From Nocardiopsis sp. CC223A (lineage in GTDB: Bacteria; Actinomycetota; Actinomycetes; Streptosporangiales; Streptosporangiaceae), in assembly GCF_030766825.1 (NCBI RefSeq), contig NZ_JASFDV010000054.1:1-48824 (forward strand): a stretch of DNA of 48,824 nucleotides, in the 5' to 3' direction. Below the pieces are notes generated by a model. That model did no database searches. It was not told the origin of the DNA and worked only from the letters and a program-made list of their open reading frames with translations. The position numbers were made by a program, and so were the translations under genes. Position 1 is the first letter of the stretch. Every line of letters begins with the position of its first letter. Positions 40,225 through 48,587 of this stretch are shown here, in pieces.

Positions 40225-41825
40225 GCACGCGCTTCCCCGACCGGGTGCCCGCACGGCTCCGGAGGCGGTGGTCCGAGGAGGGCCACTACCTCGACCTGAG
40301 CGTCTACCGGCTGTTCCGCTACGCCGCGCTGGCCCACCCCGAACGGGCCGCGGTGATCGACGATCACGGGACGGTCACCTACGCGGGCCTGCACGCCGAG
40401 GTCCTGCGCCTGGCCAGGGGCCTGATGGATCTGGGGGTGCGGCCCGGTGAGGTGGTCGCGATCCAGCTCGCCAACGGCGCCGCGGCCGTGGCCGCCGAAC
40501 TCGCGGTGGCGGCCGCCGGCGCCGTCGCCCTGCCCTTCCCCGTGGGGCGCGGGGCGGCCGAGGCGGAGTCCCTGCTGCGGCGCGGCGGAGCTGTGATGCT
40601 CATCGCCGCCACCGAACACCGGGGCCGCAGCCCCCTGAGGCAGGCGGAGGGGCTGCGGCCGCGCCTGCCCGACCTGCGCCTGCTGGTGGGGGCCGACGAC
40701 AGCTCCGGGATCATGGCCGCCTACGGTGCGCGGGCGGCCGAGTCGGAGCTGCCCGAGGTCGACCCGAACAGCGCCGCCCGCATCCTGGTCTCCTCCGGTT
40801 CGGAGGCCGAACCCAAGATGGTCGCCTACTCGCACAACGCGCTGGCCGGGGGGCGCGGCAACTTCGTGGCATCCCTGCGCCGGGGCCACGATCCGATCCG
40901 CGCCCAGTTCCTGGTGCCGTTGGGTTCGGCGTTCGGCAGCAACGCCGCGTCGGTGGTCCTGGCCCGGCACGCCGGAACGCTGGTCGTGAACGGGCACTTC
41001 GAGGCCGCGGCCGCGTCGGCGGCGCTGGCCCGGCACCGCCCCACCCATGTGCTGGGGGTGCCGACGATGGTCCGGATGATGCTCGACCACGGCGGACCCG
41101 TCGACCGGGGCGCCGGGACCGTGCTGGTCCTGGGCGGAGCGCCGCTGGACGCCGAGACCGCGCGGCGGGCCCGGGAGGCGTTCGGCGGCCCGGTGGTCAA
41201 CCTGTACGGGTCGGCCGACGGGGTGAACTGCCACACCGGGCTGGACGGCGACCCCTGTGACGAGTCCGGCCCCGGCCGCCCGGCGGGCCGCCCCGACCCC
41301 GGGGTGGTGTCGGTGCGGATCGTGGACGCCGACCTGCGAGAGCTCCCCTCGGGAGAGGTCGGCGAGATCACCGCTCTGGGGCCGATGAGCCCGCTGTGTT
41401 ACGTGAGCGCCCCGGAGCTGGACGAGCGGTACCGCACCCCGGACGGCTGGGTGCGCACCGGAGACCTCGGGGTGCTGGACTCCCGGGGCCGGTTGCGTGT
41501 GGTCGGCCGGCTGAAGGACGTGGTGATCCGGGGCGGCGCCAACATCAGCCCCGCCGAGGTGGAGGCCGCGGTGCGCACGCACGGGGCGGTGTCCGACGTG
41601 TGCTGCTTCGGTGTGCCCGACCCGCTGATGGGCGAACGCCTGGCCGCCGCCGTGGTCCCGCACCCGGGGCACGCGGCCCCCGCCGCGGAGGAGTTGGCGA
41701 CGCACCTGAAGGAGCGGGGGCTGGACGCCTTCAAGTGCCCCGAACACATCGTGCGCGTCGATGCGCTGCCCCTGACCCCGGCGGGGAAGGTGGACCGCGC
41801 GGCGCTGCGGTCGCTGGTCGGCTGA
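40221..41825 (+). CDS. AMP-dependent acyl-CoA synthetase/ligase
   Basis: GTG at 40221 overlaps the CoA-transferase stop. The 534-residue enzyme belongs to the ANL family and activates a carboxylic acid as its adenylate and CoA thioester. The ATP loop is altered but recognisable, LVSSGSEAEPKMVAYSHNAL. Other motifs are LYGSADGVNCHTG, GWVRTGDLGVLDSRGRLRVV, GRLKDVVIRGGANISPAEVE and the C-terminal catalytic Lys in LTPAGKVDR. Cytosolic. The natural acid is unknown; operon with a CoA-transferase and divergence from an acyl-CoA dehydrogenase indicate catabolism of a small or cyclic acid. Confidence 0.87.
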   Translation: MSTRFPDRVPARLRRRWSEEGHYLDLSVYRLFRYAALAHPERAAVIDDHGTVTYAGLHAEVLRLARGLMDLGVRPGEVVAIQLANGAAAVAAELAVAAAGAVALPFPVGRGAAEAESLLRRGGAVMLIAATEHRGRSPLRQAEGLRPRLPDLRLLVGADDSSGIMAAYGARAAESELPEVDPNSAARILVSSGSEAEPKMVAYSHNALAGGRGNFVASLRRGHDPIRAQFLVPLGSAFGSNAASVVLARHAGTLVVNGHFEAAAASAALARHRPTHVLGVPTMVRMMLDHGGPVDRGAGTVLVLGGAPLDAETARRAREAFGGPVVNLYGSADGVNCHTGLDGDPCDESGPGRPAGRPDPGVVSVRIVDADLRELPSGEVGEITALGPMSPLCYVSAPELDERYRTPDGWVRTGDLGVLDSRGRLRVVGRLKDVVIRGGANISPAEVEAAVRTHGAVSDVCCFGVPDPLMGERLAAAVVPHPGHAAPAAEELATHLKERGLDAFKCPEHIVRVDALPLTPAGKVDRAALRSLVG

Positions 41826-41831
41826 CCGGTC

Positions 41832-41861
41832 CCGGTGGGGCGGCGGTGCCCGCCCCACCGG
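41832..41861. terminator. Shared bidirectional terminator
   Basis: CCGGTGGGGCGG (41832-41843) and CCGCCCCACCGG (41850-41861) pair perfectly over 12 bp. It fills the 42-base gap between the convergent ligase and zinc-binding lipoprotein genes and can serve both. Confidence 0.8.
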
Positions 41862-41867
41862 ACGGGC

Positions 41868-42764
41868 TCAGTGGGAGGACTCCTCCTCGTCCCCGTGGCC
41901 GCCGTCCCCGTGGTCGCCGCCCTCCTCGCCGCCGTGACCGTGGCCTCCGCCCTGCGGCTCGGCCTCCTCACCGGCGAACGCGGCGGCGATGGCGTGGGCG
42001 TTGGTCTCGTACAGGGCGATGAGGTCCAGGTCCTCGCCGGGGTAGTTGACGACGCCGACCTGGAGTGCGTCGGAGTCGGGGAGGACGCGGCCGGTGGACA
42101 TGTGGACGTTGTCGAACACGAAGGCGGGTTCCAGTCCGGCCAGCTCGGCGATGTCGCCCGCGGTGGGCTGGTCGGGGCCGTAGGTGGCGGCCGGCTCGAT
42201 CCCGGCCAGCTCGGTCGCCCAGGTGGCGTAGACCTGGGCGACGGCGGTCGGCGCCTCGCCCCCGGGCCACTGCCCGGCCAGTTCCCCGGCGAGGCGGGCT
42301 CGCTCGGCTTCGAAGGTCTCCAGCCATTCCCCGGCGGCGTCGGAGGTGCCGAAGAGCCCGCCCAGCCGGGTGACCTCGGAGGTGATCACGGCCGCGGAGT
42401 TGTCGAGTTCGACCTCCACCGTCTCGGCGTCCCCTCCGGCGGCCTCGGTGATCTGCTCGGCGAACGGCTCGAAGGGGCTGTACAGCACGAAGTCGGCGTC
42501 GGCGACCGCGGCCAGGTCGGAGGGGGAGGGCTCGTACTCGGGGGCGTGCTGGACGTCGGCGGGCACGATGACGGTCACGTCCTCGGCTCCGGCCGCGGTG
42601 GCGAAGGCGCCCTGCCAGGTGGTGGTGGCCACCACCACCGGCCCCGCCCCCGCGGCGTCCGCCGCGGCCGGGGCGTCGGTCTCCTGCCCCGACGAACACC
42701 CGGCCAGTGCCAGTGGGAGGGAGATCAGTGCGAGGAACCGGATCGGGGCGCGGTGTGCTGCCAT
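41868..42764 (-). CDS. znuA: Metal (zinc-type) ABC transporter substrate-binding lipoprotein
   Basis: The ATG at 42764 (GAAAGGAAA upstream) gives 298 residues with a lipobox (PLALAGC, Cys23). The fold is of the ZnuA/TroA cluster: VVVATTTWQGAFATAAGAED, DVTVIVPADVQHAPEYEPSP, ADFVLYSPFEPFAEQI and VFDNVHMSTGRVLPDSDALQ. The C-terminal tail is packed with His, Asp and Glu (GGHGHGGEEGGDHGDGGHG), a zinc-catching feature. Binding-site His residues are fewer than in ZnuA from enteric bacteria, so manganese or another ion is possible. Its start overlaps the permease end by 40 bases. Confidence 0.82.
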   Translation of the reverse strand: MAAHRAPIRFLALISLPLALAGCSSGQETDAPAAADAAGAGPVVVATTTWQGAFATAAGAEDVTVIVPADVQHAPEYEPSPSDLAAVADADFVLYSPFEPFAEQITEAAGGDAETVEVELDNSAAVITSEVTRLGGLFGTSDAAGEWLETFEAERARLAGELAGQWPGGEAPTAVAQVYATWATELAGIEPAATYGPDQPTAGDIAELAGLEPAFVFDNVHMSTGRVLPDSDALQVGVVNYPGEDLDLIALYETNAHAIAAAFAGEEAEPQGGGHGHGGEEGGDHGDGGHGDEEESSH

Positions 42765-43582
42765 GGACGTTTCCTTTCGGGGATGAGATGGACGGCGACG
42801 GCGATGAGGCCCGCCGTCAGGACCAGGACCGGTCCGGGGGGAAGGTCCGAGAGCAGGGCGAGGGCGAAGCCGGCCGCCGTACCGAGCAGCCCGAACGCCA
42901 CCGCCCACAGGGAGATCGAGGTCAGCGAGGTGCCGACCCGGCGGGCGGCCAGGGCGGGCAGCAGGGTGAGGGCGTCCACCAGCAGGGCACCGGTGAGGCG
43001 GATCGCCCCGGCGACGGAGACCGCGACCAGGACCAGCAGCACCAGGGTGAAAAGGCGTACCGGGACCCCGGAGACCAGGGCGAGTTCGCGGTCGTGCAGC
43101 AGCAGCGCCAGCCGCCGGTGGAAGACGAGGAAGAGCGCGGGAACGATCACGGCGAGCGCGCCCAGGATGGCCAGGTCGGTGGTGCGCACCGACAGGATCG
43201 AGCCCCACAGCAGGGCGAAGGCGCTGGCGGCGTTGACCCCGGAGACGGCGATGAGCAGCAGGGCCGCCGCCATCGCCAGGCTCATGAGCAGGCCCATGCC
43301 CCCGGACAGGCCGCCGGGCCGGTCGGCCAACGGGCTGACCGCGGCCCCGGCCGCGGCGCAGGCGACCAGGGCGCACAGGGTGGGGTCGGCCCCGGTGAGC
43401 AGACCCACGGCGATGCCCAGCAGGGCGACGTGCATCATCGCGAACCGGACCGGCATGATGTCCAGCCCCACGATGATCACACCGACCAGGGGCAGACCGA
43501 CCGCGCCCGCCAGCAGGCCCAGCGCGGCGCGCTGGACGGCGGGCATGGCCAGCAGGTCCGCCAGGGTGGCGAGGTCGTTCAC
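42725..43582 (-). CDS. znuB: Metal ABC transporter permease (ZnuB type)
   Basis: GTG at 43582 overlapping the ATPase stop (GTGA) starts a 285-residue protein with about eight membrane segments, family ABC-3. Features include MPVRFAMMHVALLGIAVG, GGMGLLMSLAMAAALLLIAV, ALLWGSILSVRTTDLAIL and LLVDALTLLPALAARR, the last corresponding to the conserved cytoplasmic loop that docks on the ATPase. It forms the metal channel of the ABC importer with the flanking genes. Confidence 0.85.
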   Translation of the reverse strand: MNDLATLADLLAMPAVQRAALGLLAGAVGLPLVGVIIVGLDIMPVRFAMMHVALLGIAVGLLTGADPTLCALVACAAAGAAVSPLADRPGGLSGGMGLLMSLAMAAALLLIAVSGVNAASAFALLWGSILSVRTTDLAILGALAVIVPALFLVFHRRLALLLHDRELALVSGVPVRLFTLVLLVLVAVSVAGAIRLTGALLVDALTLLPALAARRVGTSLTSISLWAVAFGLLGTAAGFALALLSDLPPGPVLVLTAGLIAVAVHLIPERKRPWQHTAPRSGSSH

Positions 43583-44220
43583 ACGACCTCCCGCAGGTGT
43601 CCGGCGGCCATCTCCAGGCGGCGGTCGCAGGCGGCCGCCAGCTCCGGGTCGTGGGTGACGACCAGGACGGTGGCCCCGAGGCCCAGCAGGCGGGCCGCCG
43701 CCTCGCGGCGGGCGCCGAAGTCCAGGGCCGCGGTGGGCTCGTCGGCCAGGACGAGTGCGGCACCGGCGGCCACGCGGCCGATGACGCGGGCCAGGTGCGC
43801 CCGCTGGAGCTGCCCGCCGGAGAGCGTGGAGACGGGGCGGGAGAGCAGGTCGCCGATGCCGAGGTCGGCCGCGGCGGTGCGGGCGGCCGCGGGATCGCCT
43901 CCGGTGTCGAGGAGTTCGCGCACCAGCAGGGGGAAGGCTCCGGCGGCCTGGCGCTGCGGGATCCAGGCGCAGGTGCGTCTTCGGCGGTTCAGGTCGCGGC
44001 CGGTGCGGGCGACGTGCCCGTCGACGGCGACCGTGCCGCCGGAGGGCCGGTGCAGCCCGATGACGGCCCGCAGCAGGGTGGACTTACCCGAGCCGTTGGT
44101 CCCGGTCAGGGCGACCCGGGCCCCGGGCCCGATGTCCAGGTCCACACCGTGCACTGCCCGGACCGGCCCGTGGTCGCAGGTCAGGGCCTCGATACGGACA
44201 GCGGCTCCGCTGGTCGCCAT
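43579..44220 (-). CDS. znuC: Metal ABC transporter ATPase (ZnuC type)
   Basis: Of two ATGs (44226, 44220) the second is preferred since GGAAGG lies eight bases upstream; 213 residues result. Walker A is GTNGSGKST, the signature LSGGQLQRAHLAR, Walker B ALVLADEPTAALD and the switch His is in VTHDPE. It energises uptake of zinc or a similar divalent ion with the downstream permease and binding protein. No convincing Zur box was seen in the 113 bases upstream. Confidence 0.87.
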   Translation of the reverse strand: MATSGAAVRIEALTCDHGPVRAVHGVDLDIGPGARVALTGTNGSGKSTLLRAVIGLHRPSGGTVAVDGHVARTGRDLNRRRRTCAWIPQRQAAGAFPLLVRELLDTGGDPAAARTAAADLGIGDLLSRPVSTLSGGQLQRAHLARVIGRVAAGAALVLADEPTAALDFGARREAAARLLGLGATVLVVTHDPELAAACDRRLEMAAGHLREVV

Positions 44221-44294
44221 GGGCATCGCCTTCCACACGCTCGTTCCCCGTCCCCACAGGGGTCGTCGAGAGGGTGCGGTGAGTTCCCGTCGTT

Positions 44295-44319
44295 CCGGGG
44301 CGGGCCGGCCCCGCCCCGG
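44295..44319 (-). terminator. Terminator after the PCu(A)C gene
   Basis: CCGGGGCGGG (44295-44304) and CCCGCCCCGG (44310-44319) pair perfectly with a five-base loop, 15 bases downstream of the copper-chaperone stop and upstream of znuC. Confidence 0.75.
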
Positions 44320-44333
44320 TGGACGGCCGGGGC

Positions 44334-44882
44334 TCAGTGGTGTGCGCCGTGGTCGGCCTCGGGTGCGCCCCCGGCGGTCATGGGCTCCACCGGGGCGGTG
44401 AACACCGCTTCGCGGCCGCCGTCGAAGGTGAGGGTGACCTCCACGTCGTCCCCCGCGGCCAACGGCGCGGGGATGTCGTTGAGCATGATGTGGTAGCCGC
44501 CGTCCACCAGGGCGGTGGCCCCTCCGGCCGCCACGGGGATCTCCTCCACCACCCGCATCCCGGACGCACCGGACTCCGTGGTCTCGGTGCTGCACAGGTC
44601 GGCGTCGGGCGAGGCGTCGGTGGCCACGTCCGTGATCGCCGTGTCCCGGGCCGCGGCGTTGGCCACCTCCAGGTACAGCACCGCGACCTCCGGGTTGGCG
44701 GGCTCGGGCACCCACGCGCCCGAGACCTCCAGGTCCCCCGCCACGGCGTGGCCGCGCGCCGCCTCCGGGGAGGCCTCGGCGGCCGGGGGTGTGTCGGCGG
44801 CCCCGCAGGCCGTGGCGAACAGCAGGGTGGCGACCAGTGCGGCGGGGGCGCTGGAAGAACGCAGGGCGTGTGGGGACGGCAT
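44334..44882 (-). CDS. PCu(A)C-type copper chaperone lipoprotein
   Basis: The 182-residue product has a lipobox (VATLLFATAC, Cys26) and a DUF461/PCu(A)C beta-fold: SGAWVPEPANPEVAVLYLEV, SGMRVVEEIPVAAGGATALV and DGGYHIMLNDIPAPLAAGD. The His-Ile-Met and upstream Met ligands of the Cu(I) site are present, but the first His-Met pair usually found before MR.V is replaced by ETTESGASG, so copper binding may be altered. The C-terminus ends GAHH. Family members hand copper to cytochrome oxidase or secreted oxidases. It belongs with the DyP and SCO1 genes upstream. Confidence 0.82.
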   Translation of the reverse strand: MPSPHALRSSSAPAALVATLLFATACGAADTPPAAEASPEAARGHAVAGDLEVSGAWVPEPANPEVAVLYLEVANAAARDTAITDVATDASPDADLCSTETTESGASGMRVVEEIPVAAGGATALVDGGYHIMLNDIPAPLAAGDDVEVTLTFDGGREAVFTAPVEPMTAGGAPEADHGAHH

Positions 44883-44989
44883 GGTGTTCGTGGTCTCCTC
44901 GTGGTCATGGTCGGGTGGTCGGGCCGGGCGCGCGCGTCCGTCCCGGGAGTCGTCCCCGGGGCCGCCCGGGTTCCCGCGGGTGAGCGCCC

Positions 44990-46255
44990 TCACCCGCCGA
45001 GCAGGTCGTGTGCGGTCCACGGAGCGTCCTCCCGCACCGGCGGGACCGCGAACAGGGCACTGCCCTCGTGCCGGATGAACGGGCCGAGGGCGTCGGCCCC
45101 CTCGTCCAGAGCCCGCTGCACGGGGGTGAACCCCGTGCGGGGATCGGCCTGCCAGGCCGTGAAGACCAGCCCCGCCTGCCGGTTCCCCTCCGCGTCCCAG
45201 CCCAGGTCGTAGGAGAAGCCGCGGCGCAGCATCCGGGCGCCCAGCGTGTTCTCCGGGGCGGCCAGCCTGATGTGGGCGTCGCGGGGGATGACGGGGGAAC
45301 CGTCGTCCCCCACCGCGGCGAGGTCGGGGCGGTCGTCCTCTGCGGTGCCGCCCAGCGGCGCACCGGTGGCCAGGCGGCGGCCGATGACGGCCTCCCGGTC
45401 GCGCGGGTCCAGGGTGGACCAGTCGTCGAGGAGCATCCGGATGCGGCGGACGACGAGGTAGGTGCCGCCGTCCATCCACGCCAGGGCGGTCTCGGGGTGC
45501 GCGGCCAGGACCTGGGAGCCGAACAGGGCGTCGGACGGGCGCGGGTTGACGGTGCCGTCGATCTGTCCCATGAGGTTGCGCGGGGTGGCCGCCGGGTCGT
45601 CGGCCGCCGCGGCGGAGCGCTGGAACCCGGGCAGGGACCAGCGCACCCGCACCTCGGCCGCGACCGCGCCGAGCAGGTGTCCCACGGCGGAGGACAGCAC
45701 GACCGGGTCCTCGGCCCCGACGTGGAGCAGCAGGTCCCCGCCGCACCAGGCCGGTTCCAGGTGGTCGGCGGCGAAGGCGGGCAGGTCCTCCAGGTGCGGC
45801 GGCACCCGGTCGGCCAGCCCCGCCGCGGCGAGCAGGGAGGCGCCCAGGCCCAGGGTCACGCCGAGCGAGGCCGGACGGAGCCCCTGGGAGGGGGCGCCCT
45901 CGACCAGGGCCGCCAGCCCGTGCTCGTGCAGGGCGGCGGCCTCCCGGCTCCAGATCCGCAGCACCCGGCGCGCGGCCTCGCGCGCCGGGGCCCCGGGGGC
46001 GGCCCGCAGGTCCACCGCGACCAGGTGGACCTGTGACGGTGTGGGTGTCAGCAGTGCCGGGGGCAGGCCGTCGCCGGCCCCCGCCCGGGAGCGGGCGGGG
46101 GCGAGTGCGGGGTCGGGCTCCCCGGTGGCCCGGGCACCGGTGACGGCGTGCCCGGCCGCCGCTCCGGTGGCCAGGCCGGCGAACCCGGCCGCCGCCGCGG
46201 CCGTGAACAGGTCGCGCCGGGCGAGCCCGCCGCCGGTGTCGGTGCGGCGTTTCAC
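44990..46255 (-). CDS. Tat-exported dye-decolorizing (DyP) haem peroxidase
   Basis: GTG at 46255 overlaps the SCO1 stop. The 421-residue enzyme starts with a Tat signal (ARRDLFTAAAAAGFAGLATG; twin Arg at 13-14) and has the DyP signatures: GQIDG (230-234) with Asp233 for peroxide activation, haem-ligand His328 in RDAHIRLAAP and distal Arg345 in RRGFSYD. It oxidises aromatic dyes or other reductants outside the membrane. Association with SCO1 and PCu(A)C copies the copper/peroxidase set of Streptomyces, where DyP peroxidase, ECuC and Sco act with a copper radical oxidase; no such oxidase gene is in this window. Confidence 0.88.
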   Translation of the reverse strand: MKRRTDTGGGLARRDLFTAAAAAGFAGLATGAAAGHAVTGARATGEPDPALAPARSRAGAGDGLPPALLTPTPSQVHLVAVDLRAAPGAPAREAARRVLRIWSREAAALHEHGLAALVEGAPSQGLRPASLGVTLGLGASLLAAAGLADRVPPHLEDLPAFAADHLEPAWCGGDLLLHVGAEDPVVLSSAVGHLLGAVAAEVRVRWSLPGFQRSAAAADDPAATPRNLMGQIDGTVNPRPSDALFGSQVLAAHPETALAWMDGGTYLVVRRIRMLLDDWSTLDPRDREAVIGRRLATGAPLGGTAEDDRPDLAAVGDDGSPVIPRDAHIRLAAPENTLGARMLRRGFSYDLGWDAEGNRQAGLVFTAWQADPRTGFTPVQRALDEGADALGPFIRHEGSALFAVPPVREDAPWTAHDLLGG

Positions 46256-46875
46256 AGCAGGGTGTCCGCGAGGGTCGGGAGCAGGGCGGCGATCCCGTCG
46301 GCCTCGGTGCCCTCGTCGAACATGCCCGCCGCCTCGCCGCCGGGCAGCAGGACCGCGATGCGCCCGCCGTGGGTGACCAGGTACTGGCCCTCGGTCTCCT
46401 GTGGTGGGTCGATGGGGATCCCGTAGTCGCGGGCGGCCTCGACGGTGGCGTCGATGTCCCCGCGCACCCCCTGGAAGGCGGGGTCGAACCGGTCCAGCCA
46501 GGAGCGCAGCTGCTCGTCGGTGTCGCGTCCGGGGTCGGTGCTGACCATGACGACGTCGTAGGAGCCGGCGGCGCCCTGCGCCCGGTCCAGGGCCAGGTCG
46601 ATCTCGGCCATGGTCATGGGGCACACGTCGGGGCAGCTGGTGTAGCCGAAGAAGAGCAGGGTCAGCCGGTCGTCGGCGACGTCGGTGAACCCCCAGGGGG
46701 TGCCGTCGACGGTCGCCAGTTCGACGTCCGAGGCCGCCATGGGGTCGTCGGACAGGTCGAGGTAGTACTCGGCCTCCGCGACGGGGTCGGCCGGGGCGCA
46801 GCCAGCGGCCGCGGCCGGTACGGCGGCGCAGAGCAGCGCCGCCAGGGCGCGCGTCGGGTGTGGGCGGAAGATCAT
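46252..46875 (-). CDS. SCO1/SenC-family copper chaperone/thioredoxin-like lipoprotein
   Basis: The 207-residue product has a lipoprotein signal (AAVPAAAAGC, Cys26) and a thioredoxin-like domain. The copper ligands are Cys81 and Cys85 in GYTSCPDVCPMTM and His169 in YLVTHGG. VVMVSTDPGRDTDEQLRSWL is the conserved SCO strand/helix. It delivers copper to the CuA site of cytochrome oxidase or to a secreted copper enzyme. It is first of three coupled genes (SCO1, DyP, PCu(A)C), following an ECF-sigma gene and its terminator. Confidence 0.88.
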   Translation of the reverse strand: MIFRPHPTRALAALLCAAVPAAAAGCAPADPVAEAEYYLDLSDDPMAASDVELATVDGTPWGFTDVADDRLTLLFFGYTSCPDVCPMTMAEIDLALDRAQGAAGSYDVVMVSTDPGRDTDEQLRSWLDRFDPAFQGVRGDIDATVEAARDYGIPIDPPQETEGQYLVTHGGRIAVLLPGGEAAGMFDEGTEADGIAALLPTLADTLL

Positions 46876-46931
46876 CGTTCTCGTTCCATGGTCGGGGCCC
46901 GGCCGTCGGACGACCGGGACCGTACGGAGGC

Positions 46932-46960
46932 GGGGCGGGACCGCGGCGCGGTCCCGCCCC
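46932..46960 (-). terminator. Terminator of the ECF sigma gene
   Basis: GGGGCGGGACCGC (46932-46944) and GCGGTCCCGCCCC (46948-46960) pair perfectly over 13 bp with a three-base loop, ten bases after the sigma-factor stop. The SCO1 operon starts just beyond and needs its own promoter. Confidence 0.85.
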
Positions 46961-46969
46961 GGACCCGGG

Positions 46970-47581
46970 TCAGGCCGCCTGGCGCAGCATCCGGAGCAGG
47001 TCGCGGCGGCCGCGCGCCACCCGGGAGCGCACCGTGCCGATGGGGGCGCCGATGGCCTCGGCCGCCTCGGCGTAGGGCATCCCCTGGAGCTGGGTCAGCA
47101 CGAAGGCCGTTCTGCGGTCCTCGGGGAGGGCGTCCAACAGGTCCAGCAGGGCGAGGTACTCGTCGAACCGGCCCGGCTCGGCGAGCGCCCCGGTCTCGGC
47201 CCATTCGTCCACGGCGCTGTGGCGCGGGGTCCGGCCCTGGACGCGGTAGCGGTCGGCCACGGTGTGGCGCGCCACGGAGAACAGCCAGGAGCGCACCGGG
47301 GCGCGTCCCGCGTAGTGGGTCAGGCCGCGCATGGCTCGCGAGAAGGTCTCCTGGGTCAGGTCGTCCACCCACGAGGGGTCGACCCGGCGGGCGATGAAGC
47401 GCGTCACGTCGTCGCGGGTGAGCGCGAAGAGGGTGTCCAACGCCTCGCGGGTGCCTGCTTTGGCGCGCATGGCCAGCACGGTCAGTTCGCCGTGATCGCC
47501 CCCGTCGGGGCGGGTGCGGTCGTCGGAGCGTCCGGACCCGTCGAAGGGCACCGGGGAGGCGGCCTCACAGAGGGAGAGCAT
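46970..47581 (-). CDS. ECF RNA polymerase sigma factor
   Basis: The ATG at 47581 gives 203 residues. Region 2 (DTLFALTRDDVTRFIARRVD, WVDDLTQETFSRAMRGLTHY) and region 4 (LPEDRRTAFVLTQLQGMPYA, AEAIGAPIGTVRSRVARGRR) are clear. The N-terminal 40 residues are an unconserved acidic stretch. No anti-sigma gene follows; the nearest genes are SCO1, DyP and PCu(A)C downstream and a membrane protein upstream, all in the same direction. In streptomycetes a similar ECF gene sits in the copper/DyP operon, so it may control this set. Confidence 0.9.
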   Translation of the reverse strand: MLSLCEAASPVPFDGSGRSDDRTRPDGGDHGELTVLAMRAKAGTREALDTLFALTRDDVTRFIARRVDPSWVDDLTQETFSRAMRGLTHYAGRAPVRSWLFSVARHTVADRYRVQGRTPRHSAVDEWAETGALAEPGRFDEYLALLDLLDALPEDRRTAFVLTQLQGMPYAEAAEAIGAPIGTVRSRVARGRRDLLRMLRQAA

Positions 47582-47839
47582 GTCCGTTCTTTCTGTCGCC
47601 GTCCGCACGCGTCCGGGGCGGGAGCCGGACCGGATGCGCGCGTACTCGTGGAAGGGGCGGCCGCTCGGGCGGCGCACCCCGGAGAGGGAGGATCGAAGGC
47701 GGCCCGGACGGCGCGTTCGACGGTCCTCCCGACACGGCGGAGAAAGCGGTGCGGGATGTCGGGACGGCACGGCGGAGGGCGGGTCACGGCACGGGCGGCC
47801 GCGCTCCGGCGTTCCGGTGCACGGGGCGAACGCGGGGTC

Positions 47840-48415
47840 TCAGGCGACGGACGGGGCCGGGGGCCCGCGCAGGATGAGGCTGTGCCGCAGGTAGGGCAGG
47901 CGGATGCGGGCGGGCGCGTCGGCGCTCCGCAGACGGGGGACGACCGGTCCGCGCGGTGCGGGCAGGCCGCCCAGCGCCAGCAGCAGCGGGAGGAACGAGA
48001 GCGCCATGAAGCGCAGGAAGGCGAACAGCGCGCTCTCCCCCTGGCGCAGCCACCAGGCGCTGACCAGCGCGGAGAGCACGTGCATCCCGATCATGGTCCA
48101 GGCGGGCATCGCCGCCTCGGCGACGACCCGGCCGGTGTGCGACACGGTGTGCGACGCACCGAACGATCCGACGTAGCTGAACGTCACGTGCAGGGCGAAC
48201 TGGCCCCAGAGCATCCACCCGGCCAGGGCCGCCCACCCCTGGCGCCGGTTCGTGGCCGCCCAGGCCATGGCGAAGACGACGACCATGCCCAGGAGCAGGC
48301 CCAGCAGCGGGACGTCGTGACCGGAGCTGAGCGCGTGCCCGTGCGCGGACAGGCTCGCGCACACCAGGGTGAACACCCCGGCGCGCAACGGGCGGCACGC
48401 TCTGTTCTCGGTCAT
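47840..48415 (-). CDS. Small integral membrane protein, 191 residues
   Basis: The ATG at 48415 gives a protein with four to five hydrophobic segments (ALSSGHDVPLLGLLLGMVVV, AALAGWMLWGQFALHVTFSY, MIGMHVLSALVSAWWLRQG, FAFLRFMALSFLPLLLALGG). Several His residues lie in or next to membrane segments (SAHGHALSSGHD, HTVSHTG), suggesting metal binding or transport. Genes of this kind occur beside SCO/PCu(A)C sets in actinomycetes. It is 258 bases upstream of the ECF gene in the same direction. Function unknown; a metal role is inferred. Confidence 0.7.
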   Translation of the reverse strand: MTENRACRPLRAGVFTLVCASLSAHGHALSSGHDVPLLGLLLGMVVVFAMAWAATNRRQGWAALAGWMLWGQFALHVTFSYVGSFGASHTVSHTGRVVAEAAMPAWTMIGMHVLSALVSAWWLRQGESALFAFLRFMALSFLPLLLALGGLPAPRGPVVPRLRSADAPARIRLPYLRHSLILRGPPAPSVA

Positions 48416-48587
48416 CTCCCCGATATCGTCTCACCGCCGTCAAGGGGGGCAACGGCGGGTCCGGGTCCGCGCCCCGCAGCGCGCGCCGCCGGGACTTTCG
48501 GGACATAGGGGGCGGGTGTCGGCGTTCGCCGGGTGGACCCGCACCGGTTTCCCTAGGCTCGCTCGGAAAGATCCCCGAGGAGCCCCC

